From Campylobacteraceae bacterium (GTDB taxonomy: Bacteria > Campylobacterota > Campylobacteria > Campylobacterales > Sulfurovaceae), in contig JALSHP010000385.1 in assembly GCA_026982175.1 (NCBI GenBank), positions 1 through 7,741 of the forward strand: 7,741 nt of DNA. The letters run 5' to 3'. Under the pieces are notes generated by a model, which was given only the letters and a program-made list of their open reading frames with translations, made no database searches and was not told the DNA's origin. This document shows, in pieces, positions 1 through 5,855 of the stretch (positions are counted from its first letter, which is position 1; each line of letters begins with the position of its first letter). The position numbers and the translations under genes were made by a program.

Positions 1-265
1 AGCTAAGTTTTTTAGTCTTTTCATCATCGTAATGGACTTGGGAGATGTTGATGGAAGCTCGGTTAAATATCATTTCATCTTTGGCTTCAAAACGTACCCC
101 TCCACCATGAAGACCCTCATCACGTAACCACTCTACTGCCTCAAATGCTTGGTTCTCTCCAAACGCTTTAGAGATTCCATTGAGCTTGTCTACAAAATAG
201 TTTTGTAGATTCTCAACCAATTCATTTGAAGATTTAGCCTCTTTTTTACTTGAATATGTTCGCAT
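1..265 (-). CDS. hemF: HemF-like oxygen-dependent coproporphyrinogen III oxidase, N-terminal part (cut by window edge)
   Basis: On the minus strand an open frame starts at ATG 265-263 and runs off the window at base 1, giving 88 residues of an incomplete gene. HemF oxidatively decarboxylates coproporphyrinogen III to protoporphyrinogen IX in the cytoplasm, using O2, as a late step of haem synthesis. What is seen: the segment WLRDEGLHGGG (residues 46-56) followed by SINISQVH (71-78) lines up with the glycine-rich stretch and the VNFSHVHG-type motif near the N-terminus of E. coli HemF. The length before this block also fits the family, supporting the chosen start. A weak AAAGGG lies about 8 nt upstream of the ATG. 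The gene is transcribed divergently from the c-di-GMP regulator. The catalytic C-terminal part lies outside the window, so activity cannot be judged. The assignment rests on a short N-terminal match recalled from the family. Confidence 0.75.
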   Translation of the reverse strand, partial: MRTYSSKKEAKSSNELVENLQNYFVDKLNGISKAFGENQAFEAVEWLRDEGLHGGGVRFEAKDEMIFNRASINISQVHYDDEKTKKLS

Positions 266-312
266 TCTTTATTGCCCTTTTTCTTTGTCTTTTTCTATTA
301 GATTCTTATGCA

Positions 313-318
313 AGTATA
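313..318 (-). promoter_or_regulatory. candidate -10 box for the hemF-like gene
   Basis: On the minus strand these bases read TATACT, a 5/6 match to the sigma70 -10 consensus. A start near 306 would give a leader of about 40 nt. No clear -35 sits 17 nt upstream, as is common for Campylobacterota sigma70 promoters, which rely on the -10 and upstream AT periodicity. Position and match are direct; use is inferred. Confidence 0.4.
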
Positions 319-394
319 ACTAATTATTGTTTAGCCATAAAAGCATTATGTTAATTTATATTTAATGTTTAATAATAATATTTTATATTAACTA

Positions 395-403
395 TGTTAT
401 AAT
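395..403 (+). promoter_or_regulatory. extended -10 promoter (TGTTATAAT) for the REC-GGDEF-EAL gene
   Basis: A perfect TATAAT at 398-403 is preceded directly by TGT, making an extended -10 element. Transcription would start near 410, leaving a leader of about 22 nt that includes the G-rich Shine-Dalgarno. There is no recognisable TTGACA-like -35; the upstream DNA is a run of AT-only blocks, in keeping with Campylobacterota housekeeping promoters. Confidence 0.6.
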
Positions 404-416
404 ATGTGAATATATC

Positions 417-426
417 AAGAGGGGGG
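417..426 (+). promoter_or_regulatory. unusual Shine-Dalgarno containing a G6 tract
   Basis: AAGAGGGGGG lies 5 nt before the ATG at 432 and fixes that codon as the start. The six consecutive G residues (421-426) stand out in an otherwise AT-rich leader. Pairing could use GAGG or a shifted GGGG register, so a change in tract length would alter Shine-Dalgarno spacing. Confidence 0.7.
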
Positions 427-431
427 TATTT

Positions 432-2171
432 ATGATTACTAATTTTTCTATTTTATACATAGAAGACGATAATTTAACGCAAAGAATAGTGGTCTCTGTC
501 TTAGAACGTTATTTTAGTCAAATCTACATTGCAAAAGATGGGCTTGATGGGCTTGAACGATATGATGAACTAAATCCAGATATTGTCTTGACAGATATAT
601 CTATGCCTTATTTAAATGGTATGGATATGATTAAAGAGATAAAAAAGATAAACCCTAAACAGCGAGTTATTTTATTTACAAGTTACAGCGAATTAGATTA
701 TTTCCAAAGTGCAATTGATATGGGTGTTAATAAATATATTTTGAAACCTTTGGATACCCAAAAAATGTTATTGGCACTAGAAGATGTTTTAAAGGGATTA
801 ATTAAAGAGGGAAAAGAGGCACAATATCGAAAGAAATTAGAGTTCGTTTCCCAACATGATGAGCTAACAGGATTACTCAATAGAGGACATTTTTTCTTTC
901 TTTTGGAGAAGCTACTTCATCAAAGTGATAGGGCAGAAAAAGTAGTTGCTGTGTTGGCACTCGATTTAAATAAATTTAAAGAGATTAATGACACCTATGG
1001 ACATGAAGCAGGGGATTTGGTTTTAAAGCGTGTGGCGAAAAATCTTTTGAATGCTACACGAAAAGGGGATATTGTGGCACGGTTTGGGGGAGATGAATTT
1101 GCCATTGCCATAGGTTTTTTAAAACAAAACAATAAAGTTCTAGCATTTTTAGAGCGTATATCCAATAGTTTTGAAATACCATTAAACTATGTTGACAGTG
1201 ATGGAATTAAACATAGTATTGAAATAGCTTGTAGTATTGGTATTACATTTCACTCTATTGATGATGGCTTCCCCAATTTAGAAACATTACTAAAAGAGGC
1301 TGACCGTGCCATGTACAGTGCTAAGGCGTTAAATCTAGCTTACAGTTTTTTTAATGCAAAAGAGGAGTCTACTTTTAAAATTAAGATGAAAAAACGTCAT
1401 GAGATTAAAAAAGGAATTTCTCGTGGGGAGTTTATCTTATATTATCAACCTATTGTTGAGATAGAAACGCGAGAGATTGTCTCTTATGAATCATTGATAC
1501 GTTGGGAACACCCAAGAGATGGTCTCTTGCTACCCAATGATTTTTTGCATTATATATTAGATGATATTGAAGTCATTACTGCTTTAGGAAGTTGGATAGT
1601 AGAGGCGTTATTTAGACAGTATAGCCAATGGCTAGAAGAGGGGTTTGAGACTAAGTTAAGTATTAATCTTAGTTACAATGAACTTCTTTCTCCTGAATTT
1701 ATAGATATTGTCAAATCACTTTTAGCCAAATACCCTACTGTTCAAGCCAAAGAGATTACTTTTGAGGTAAGCGAAAAAGTGGCCTTAGAGGAGATTGCTT
1801 TAGGTGAGCGTACCTTAAATCAACTTAAAGAGCTTGGCTTTAAAGTGGCACTTGATAATTTTGGAACAGGCGTTTCAACCTTAGCTACTATTAAATGTTT
1901 TAATATTGATAGCATCAAAATAGATAAAAGTTTTGTAATGGGCATGATGGATAATGCAGAAAATTACTCCATTGTTGATGCTTCAATTAAACTAGCCAAA
2001 GCATTTGGGCATACAGTAGTCGCTCAAGGGGTTGAGCGTAAAGAGGATTTTTCAATACTCTTAAAACTAGGATGTAAACAGGCTCAAGGATTTGCGATTG
2101 CTAAACCAATGACTGCGTTAGATGTCATAACATTCAAAGAAGGTTATTCCCCTTCAAAATCCTTTAAATAA
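432..2171 (+). CDS. response regulator with receiver, GGDEF (diguanylate cyclase) and degenerate EAL domains
   Basis: A 579-residue cytoplasmic c-di-GMP signalling protein with no membrane segment or signal peptide. The receiver domain (about 5-120) keeps the acidic pair D12-D13, phospho-acceptor D55, T83 and K105, so it should be switched by an unidentified histidine kinase. After a helical linker, the GGDEF domain (about 142-305) starts at DELTGLLNR and has an intact GGDEF at 219-223. An RxxD inhibitory site (R210-D213) lies exactly five residues before it, so cyclase activity with product inhibition is expected. The EAL domain (about 325-570) keeps E353 (as ESLIRW), N412, E445, K496, D498 and Q552. 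However, the usual DDFG reads DNFG (D475-N476), and the catalytic Glu of AEGVE is Gln (Q532). Phosphodiesterase activity is therefore probably weak or lost, and the domain may serve to bind c-di-GMP. The start is set by the G-rich Shine-Dalgarno 5 nt upstream. The 3' end overlaps the convergent lipoprotein gene by 28 bp. Confidence 0.93.
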   Translation: MITNFSILYIEDDNLTQRIVVSVLERYFSQIYIAKDGLDGLERYDELNPDIVLTDISMPYLNGMDMIKEIKKINPKQRVILFTSYSELDYFQSAIDMGVNKYILKPLDTQKMLLALEDVLKGLIKEGKEAQYRKKLEFVSQHDELTGLLNRGHFFFLLEKLLHQSDRAEKVVAVLALDLNKFKEINDTYGHEAGDLVLKRVAKNLLNATRKGDIVARFGGDEFAIAIGFLKQNNKVLAFLERISNSFEIPLNYVDSDGIKHSIEIACSIGITFHSIDDGFPNLETLLKEADRAMYSAKALNLAYSFFNAKEESTFKIKMKKRHEIKKGISRGEFILYYQPIVEIETREIVSYESLIRWEHPRDGLLLPNDFLHYILDDIEVITALGSWIVEALFRQYSQWLEEGFETKLSINLSYNELLSPEFIDIVKSLLAKYPTVQAKEITFEVSEKVALEEIALGERTLNQLKELGFKVALDNFGTGVSTLATIKCFNIDSIKIDKSFVMGMMDNAENYSIVDASIKLAKAFGHTVVAQGVERKEDFSILLKLGCKQAQGFAIAKPMTALDVITFKEGYSPSKSFK

Positions 2172-2578
2172 TCTAAAAAATCTTCAGCAGTAAAGTAACC
2201 TCGAATATTATCTAAAGCCTCTTTTTTATGGGTCATAAAGAAGATGATGGGAACATGTTTAAAGGGAGGAAGTTGCTCTTTTTCATGGGGTGTTTCTCTA
2301 TCTGCCATGACAAGAATATAGTTTTTTAATGCTTTAGCTACTTGAGCTTGAGCAAGGGTTTTTTTCTTCATTTTGTTACACCAGACACAACCATCACTTA
2401 CCGCCATCACCAAGACTATTTTATGTTGCTCTTTGGCTTTTTTGAAAGCTGTCTCTAAATTTTTCTCCCAAGGTATGCCATATCCTTTGTTTTTTTCATA
2501 GGTTGTTTTTTCTTCTTTAGTCGTACTTTGACAGGCACTAAAGTGTAAGAGTATTAGTATCATCATGAAAATTTTCAT
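2144..2578 (-). CDS. thioredoxin-fold lipoprotein with CVWC motif
   Basis: A 144-residue protein beginning with a short signal peptide (hydrophobic residues 3-13) and a lipobox-like FSAC, with C16 as the likely lipidated residue. F at -3 is not the commonest choice. The mature part resembles the thioredoxin_7/DUF255-like family of small periplasmic thioredoxin-fold proteins. It has an N-terminal helix rich in Lys/Glu, a CxxC at C64-V-W-C67 preceded by SDG, and a likely cis-proline at P110 in HVPIIFF. This suggests a membrane-anchored disulfide reductase or a helper in cytochrome or metal-protein maturation; the substrate is unknown. The start is supported by AAAGGA 7 nt upstream (2586-2591). 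The gene is transcribed divergently from trpG/pabA, and its last codons lie within the end of the c-di-GMP regulator gene. No partner genes nearby specify its role. Confidence 0.82.
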   Translation of the reverse strand: MKIFMMILILLHFSACQSTTKEEKTTYEKNKGYGIPWEKNLETAFKKAKEQHKIVLVMAVSDGCVWCNKMKKKTLAQAQVAKALKNYILVMADRETPHEKEQLPPFKHVPIIFFMTHKKEALDNIRGYFTAEDFLDYLKDFEGE

Positions 2579-2585
2579 CTATTTA

Positions 2586-2591
2586 TCCTTT
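2586..2591 (-). promoter_or_regulatory. Shine-Dalgarno AAAGGA for the lipoprotein gene
   Basis: On the minus strand AAAGGA lies 7 nt before the ATG at 2578-2576. It fixes the start so that the signal peptide begins MKIF, as expected for an exported lipoprotein. Confidence 0.75.
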
Positions 2592-2600
2592 GTTACATTT

Positions 2601-2606
2601 ATCATA
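2601..2606 (-). promoter_or_regulatory. candidate -10 box for the lipoprotein gene
   Basis: TATGAT on the minus strand is a 5/6 match to the -10 consensus and would give a very short leader of about 17 nt still containing the Shine-Dalgarno. No -35 is recognisable. In such AT-rich DNA a chance match is quite possible. Confidence 0.3.
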
Positions 2607-2640
2607 TAAATAAAATTTAAGATTTTTTCTTAATACTCGA

Positions 2641-2646
2641 TATAAT
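2641..2646 (+). promoter_or_regulatory. candidate -10 box (TATAAT) for trpG/pabA
   Basis: A perfect TATAAT would start transcription near 2653 and leave a leader of about 70 nt. No -35 is recognisable. A second candidate, TATACT at 2688-2693, would give a leader of about 25 nt, so two starts are possible. Confidence 0.45.
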
Positions 2647-2711
2647 TTTTTAAGATAAGATAAATTTACCTAAAAGTAGTCATTGGCTATACTTCTTTTA
2701 ATTATATTGCT

Positions 2712-2715
2712 AGGA
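2712..2715 (+). promoter_or_regulatory. Shine-Dalgarno AGGA that sets the trpG/pabA start
   Basis: AGGA lies 9 nt before ATG 2725. It supports that codon over the in-frame TTG at 2683, which would add a 14-residue hydrophobic extension absent from the family. Confidence 0.7.
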
Positions 2716-2724
2716 AAAACAAAA

Positions 2725-3294
2725 ATGATTTTGATGATAGATAACTATGATAGCTTTACTTATAATATTGTTCAGTACTGTTTAGAGCTTGGGGCTGATT
2801 TAAAAGTTATTCGTAATGATGAGTTAAGCGTAGAAGAGATAAAAGCCTTAAACCCTGAAAAAATCATACTCTCTCCTGGCCCTGCCACGCCTAATGATGC
2901 AGGAGTAACATTGAAAGTGATTGAAGCATTTACAGATGTTGTACCTATTTTTGGGATTTGCTTAGGGCATCAAAGCATTGCTCAGGTTTTTGGTGCAGAG
3001 GTAATTCGTGCCAAAAACATGATGCATGGCAAAACATCTCAAATTGAAATTGAGCAAGAGACAGAGATATATAAAGGGTTACCTGAAGAGTTTAGAGCTA
3101 CACGCTATCACTCTTTAACGGTTAATCAAGAAAATTTACCTGAAACCATTATTCCTACTTCTTACTCTAAAGATGACCATGAAATTATGTCTTTAGAGAT
3201 TAAAGATAAAAATATTTATGGTGTGCAGTTTCATCCAGAGTCTATCATGTCTGAACATGGGTATGCAATTTTAGACAATTTTTTAAAGTTATAA
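2725..3294 (+). CDS. glutamine amidotransferase subunit of anthranilate / aminodeoxychorismate synthase (TrpG/PabA)
   Basis: A cytoplasmic class I (triad) glutamine amidotransferase of 189 residues, the usual length for TrpG/PabA. It hydrolyses glutamine and channels ammonia to a TrpE or PabB partner acting on chorismate, for tryptophan or folate synthesis. The N-terminus MILMIDNYDSFTYN is the family signature. The oxyanion-hole region PGPATPNDAG follows. The nucleophile is C79 in GICLGHQ, and the triad is completed by H170 and E172 in FHPES. The start was set at ATG 2725 because the signature begins there and AGGA precedes it. No trpE or pabB lies in the window, so the gene stands apart from its synthase partner and may serve both pathways, as single amphibolic subunits do in some bacteria. 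TrpG and PabA cannot be separated by sequence alone here. It is followed after 7 bp by a membrane-protein gene, probably co-transcribed. Confidence 0.92.
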   Translation: MILMIDNYDSFTYNIVQYCLELGADLKVIRNDELSVEEIKALNPEKIILSPGPATPNDAGVTLKVIEAFTDVVPIFGICLGHQSIAQVFGAEVIRAKNMMHGKTSQIEIEQETEIYKGLPEEFRATRYHSLTVNQENLPETIIPTSYSKDDHEIMSLEIKDKNIYGVQFHPESIMSEHGYAILDNFLKL

Positions 3295-3301
3295 TTCATT
3301 G

Positions 3302-4414
3302 ATGATGCGTCAAATACAATTTTATGCCTTTTGCATAATCTATGCTATTTGTATCATCTATTTAGCCATAACACTACCCATTGGTACGCATGAAGCAGTC
3401 ATATTTTATACTGATGAAAGTATTTTAAAAAGCTTAACTCATATAGCCAAAGGCTGGTTTAATAATGGCTTAGATTTTCGTCTCCCTTTTCTTCTTTTAG
3501 GATTTCTAAATATCTTTCTATTTTTTATTATGTCTAAATCCTATTTTGAAAAAGAGGAGGACTCTTTTTTTGCCACCACAATTTTTGCACTGTTACCAGG
3601 CATAATTACCTCAGCGATACTTGTCAATATCGCGGTGTTAGTTATAACGCTTGTCATGGCGTTCCTGATATTTAATGCAAAAAAGTTAGTATGGTTACAA
3701 GCTGGTGTTGCCATACTTCTTTTATATATACATGATGCTTCTATTATTTTTTTTATCTCCATTGCAATTTTTTCTGCCTTTAACCGTGACAGAGTACTTT
3801 TTGTCATTGCTTCTTTACTTATTGCTATTTCATTTTTATATTTTAATACTTTAGAAGTAGGGGGACATCCTCATGGTGAATTCTTGGAACTTTTTGCCCT
3901 TTATATGGCACTCTTCTCTCCGTTAGTTTTTATCTATTTCTTTTATGCACTTTATCGTATTTGCTTACGTGAGAAAAAAGATATTTTGTGGTATTTGGCA
4001 TTTACTTCATTCATTCTTTCCATACTTCTCTCTTTACGTCAGCAGGTGATTATGACTGATTTTGCTCCCTATGTCATTGTGGCAGTGGTATTGATGGTCT
4101 TAATGTACCAAAAAACGCTTAATGTCCGACTACCCCTATTTCAAAAAAAATATAAAATAGGATTTAAAATAGTGATGACCTCATTGGTGATTTCTGCTTT
4201 TATTATTCTCTTGCATAAGCCTCTATTTAGATTATATACAGATAAAACAAAACATTTTGCGTATGGTTTTTATGAACCTTATTGGCAAAGTATGGAATTA
4301 AAGGAGATTCAAGAACCATGTTATATTGCTAAAAATAAAAAAGTTCAGTTTCAATTAAAGTACTATGGAATTAGAAGATGTGATGAATTAGATGTTCCTA
4401 AAATACACAAATAA
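3302..4414 (+). CDS. polytopic membrane protein, putative GT-C type glycosyltransferase-like
   Basis: About 370 residues with roughly ten hydrophobic segments: near 5-25, 61-78, then closely spaced segments to about 305. A soluble tail of about 60 residues holds two cysteines (C340, C360). The first predicted extracytoplasmic loop contains D38-E39. It is followed by RLPFLLLG (60-67) and a long hydrophobic stretch with a LLPG turn. This order resembles PMT_2/ArnT-like GT-C enzymes, which transfer sugars from polyprenyl-phosphate donors outside the inner membrane and also have a C-terminal periplasmic domain. The resemblance is by eye and modest, and the protein is shorter than typical ArnT-like enzymes, so donor and acceptor are unknown and it may be inactive. 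ATG 3302 was chosen; ATG 3305 and TTG 3299 are alternatives. No good Shine-Dalgarno is visible, so translation may be coupled to the amidotransferase gene ending 7 bp upstream. An A8 tract lies at 4143-4150. Confidence 0.6.
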   Translation: MMRQIQFYAFCIIYAICIIYLAITLPIGTHEAVIFYTDESILKSLTHIAKGWFNNGLDFRLPFLLLGFLNIFLFFIMSKSYFEKEEDSFFATTIFALLPGIITSAILVNIAVLVITLVMAFLIFNAKKLVWLQAGVAILLLYIHDASIIFFISIAIFSAFNRDRVLFVIASLLIAISFLYFNTLEVGGHPHGEFLELFALYMALFSPLVFIYFFYALYRICLREKKDILWYLAFTSFILSILLSLRQQVIMTDFAPYVIVAVVLMVLMYQKTLNVRLPLFQKKYKIGFKIVMTSLVISAFIILLHKPLFRLYTDKTKHFAYGFYEPYWQSMELKEIQEPCYIAKNKKVQFQLKYYGIRRCDELDVPKIHK

Positions 4415-4452
4415 CGCAAACTTCTTATTAGGATAAGTAGGAGAAATAGAGA

Positions 4453-4494
4453 TTGAATACTCCAACTGCTAAACTACCACCAACACAATTCTAA
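4453..4494 (+). CDS. possible 13-codon leader ORF before aclB
   Basis: A TTG at 4453 preceded by AGGAG (4439-4443, 9 nt spacing) opens a frame of 13 codons encoding (M)NTPTAKLPPTQF and ending at TAA 4492-4494. The stop is one base before the strong Shine-Dalgarno of aclB. The layout would allow a translated leader coupled to aclB, and the Pro-Pro pair could slow ribosomes. There is no other support, and a frame this short could easily arise by chance. Confidence 0.2.
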   Translation: MNTPTAKLPPTQF

Positions 4495-4495
4495 C

Positions 4496-4501
4496 AAGGA
4501 G
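4496..4501 (+). promoter_or_regulatory. strong Shine-Dalgarno AAGGAG for aclB
   Basis: A consensus AAGGAG lies 6 nt before ATG 4508, the best ribosome binding site in the window. It fits a highly expressed central-metabolism gene. Confidence 0.85.
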
Positions 4502-4507
4502 AACTCA

Positions 4508-5845
4508 ATGGCTCAAAAAGCGATTAGAGAATATGACGCAAAGTCAATTTTAGCTAAGCATTGGGATAAGTACTTTCCAGATTTTACTTATTCTTATGAA
4601 ACTATAATGGTTGAAAATGGAGCAGAATTAAAAGATGCTGCAAAAGATAATGCATGGCTAAATGAAAAAACATTGGTTGCAAAACCAGATATGCTTTTTG
4701 GTAAAAGAGGTAAAAACGGATTGGTTCTTTTTAAAGATGCTAAGCCAGGTGATGTAACACTTGAAAAAGCGGCATCATGGATTGATGAAAAGTCTTCAAC
4801 AGAGCAAAAAGTCTATTTTTCATTTGATGGAGATAGCCCAACAGGTGAGCCAAGTGTTGACAAGTTAACACACTTTATTGTAGAGCCATTTACGCCACAT
4901 GAACAAGCTGAAGAGTATTATGTGAGTGCGACTTGTGTGGGAGATAATGATGTTATCTATATGTCTGCTGAAGGTGGAATGGAAGTTGAAGAGGGTTGGG
5001 ACGAAAAAGTTACAGAAGTAGCATTCCCTATTACAGCAACGGAAGAGGAGATAGCAGAAGCAATTAGAGCCAATGTTCCTGCTGATGTTAGAGAAGAAGA
5101 CAAAGCAAACTTTGCTGAATTTTGTATCGGTTTCTTTAAAGCCTACCGTGAGTTAAATTTCGCATACCTAGAGATTAATCCATTTGTACTTCAAGGTAAC
5201 AAAGTTGAGCTTCTTGATATGGTTGCAAAACTTGATGATACCGCAGGATTTATGATGGTAAATGAGTGGGGAGACATCTCTTACCCAACAGCATTTGGCA
5301 TGGAAAATAAATCTCCAGAAGAAGAAGCAGTTGAATTAGCAGACTCTAAAACAGGTGCATCACTTAAATTGACACTGCTTAAACCAGAAGCTAGAATTTG
5401 GACAATGGTTGCAGGTGGTGGAGCATCAGTTGTTTACGCTGATACCATTGCAGACATGGCAGGGATTGATGATTTAGCAAACTACGGAGAGTACTCTGGA
5501 GGACCCACTACTGGTGAGACTAAATTCTATGCTGAAACACTTTTTGACCTTATGACAAGAGAGCCAGATGCACAAGGTAGAGGAAAAGTTCTTATTATTG
5601 GTGGGGCGATTGCTAACTTTACAGATGTTGCTAAGACATTTACAGGGATTATTCAAGCATTTGAAAACTACCAAGACAAACTTAAAGCAGTAGATGTAAA
5701 AATCTATGTAAGACGTGGTGGACCAAACTATGAAAAAGGTCTAAAAGATATTAAAGAAGCAGCCGATAAAATGGGTCTTTACATCGAAGTTTATGGACCA
5801 GAGACACATGTTACAGACATCGTGCGTATGGCATTAGAGAAGTAG
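4508..5845 (+). CDS. aclB: ATP-citrate lyase, beta (small) subunit AclB
   Basis: A cytoplasmic subunit of ATP-citrate lyase, which converts citrate + CoA + ATP to acetyl-CoA + oxaloacetate + ADP + Pi. This is the citrate-cleaving step of the reductive TCA cycle. At 445 residues it corresponds to the N-terminal part of human ACLY. The ATP-grasp domain (about 1-245, related to succinyl-CoA synthetase beta) shows VAKPDMLFGKRGKNGLV, VEPFTPHEQAEEYYVS and YLEINPFVL. The following citrate-binding ligase domain (about 265-445) shows WTMVAGGGASVVYADTI, NYGEYSGGP, GGAIANFTD and RRGGPNYEKGL, all closely matching ACLY. Regions equivalent to ACLY citrate contacts (ANFT and the Arg of RRGGPN) are retained. 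The start is fixed by the AAGGAG 6 nt upstream. It is followed after 10 bp by aclA, forming an operon. Arginine codons are mostly AGA (8 of 11 by hand count), unlike the upstream signalling gene, which suggests high expression. Confidence 0.97.
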   Translation: MAQKAIREYDAKSILAKHWDKYFPDFTYSYETIMVENGAELKDAAKDNAWLNEKTLVAKPDMLFGKRGKNGLVLFKDAKPGDVTLEKAASWIDEKSSTEQKVYFSFDGDSPTGEPSVDKLTHFIVEPFTPHEQAEEYYVSATCVGDNDVIYMSAEGGMEVEEGWDEKVTEVAFPITATEEEIAEAIRANVPADVREEDKANFAEFCIGFFKAYRELNFAYLEINPFVLQGNKVELLDMVAKLDDTAGFMMVNEWGDISYPTAFGMENKSPEEEAVELADSKTGASLKLTLLKPEARIWTMVAGGGASVVYADTIADMAGIDDLANYGEYSGGPTTGETKFYAETLFDLMTREPDAQGRGKVLIIGGAIANFTDVAKTFTGIIQAFENYQDKLKAVDVKIYVRRGGPNYEKGLKDIKEAADKMGLYIEVYGPETHVTDIVRMALEK

Positions 5846-5850
5846 GGAGA
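5844..5850 (+). promoter_or_regulatory. Shine-Dalgarno of aclA overlapping the aclB stop
   Basis: AGGGAGA begins within the TAG stop of aclB (5843-5845) and lies 5 nt before ATG 5856. This implies translational coupling and balanced synthesis of the two subunits. Confidence 0.75.
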
Positions 5851-5855
5851 AGAGA

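Larger units (their letters stand above)
266..431. other. divergent intergenic region, very AT-rich
   Basis: This 166 bp gap separates the minus-strand hemF-like gene from the plus-strand c-di-GMP regulator and must hold the promoters of both. It is strongly AT-rich. A good -10 is visible in each direction (398-403 plus, 313-318 minus), with no convincing -35 for either. No terminator hairpin, RNA gene or clear operator palindrome was recognised. Confidence 0.7.
2579..2724. other. divergent promoter region with repeated TTAAGA hexamers
   Basis: This 146 bp AT-rich gap serves the lipoprotein gene (minus) and trpG/pabA (plus). It holds TTAAGA at 2617-2622, its reverse complement TCTTAA at 2628-2633, and TTAAGA again at 2650-2655. 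The first pair forms a short palindrome around a T-run. The second pair brackets the TATAAT at 2641-2646. No RNA gene is evident. Confidence 0.6.
4415..4507 (+). other. leader region upstream of aclB
   Basis: This 93 bp gap holds no convincing -10/-35 pair. TAGGAT at 4429-4434 is a weak -10 candidate, and CTTAT/ATAAG at 4424-4437 could form only a 5-bp stem. No terminator separates the membrane-protein gene from aclB, so read-through is possible, although the acl genes probably also have their own promoter. A short possible ORF (4453-4494) lies here. Confidence 0.5.

Noticed and set aside
2617..2633. TTAAGA-T5-TCTTAA palindrome as a terminator
   Set aside because: It lies between divergent genes, not after a stop; the stem is short and AT-only apart from one GC pair.
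2683..2724. In-frame TTG start giving the amidotransferase a 14-residue hydrophobic N-terminal extension
   Set aside because: TrpG/PabA proteins begin at the MIL-IDNYDSF motif, and AGGA is placed correctly for ATG 2725. The extension overlaps probable leader and promoter sequence.
3541..3807. Minus-strand open frame of 88 codons inside the membrane-protein gene
   Set aside because: Lies opposite a long hydrophobic coding frame, has no family resemblance and is best read as a shadow.
4143..4150. A8 tract in the membrane-protein gene as a phase-variation or slippage site
   Set aside because: A-runs of this length are common in AT-rich genomes and here simply encode Gln-Lys-Lys; nothing else suggests programmed slippage.
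4424..4437. CTTAT/ATAAG inverted repeat as a terminator between the membrane-protein gene and aclB
   Set aside because: Only a 5-bp AT-rich stem with no T-tract after it, so termination is unlikely.
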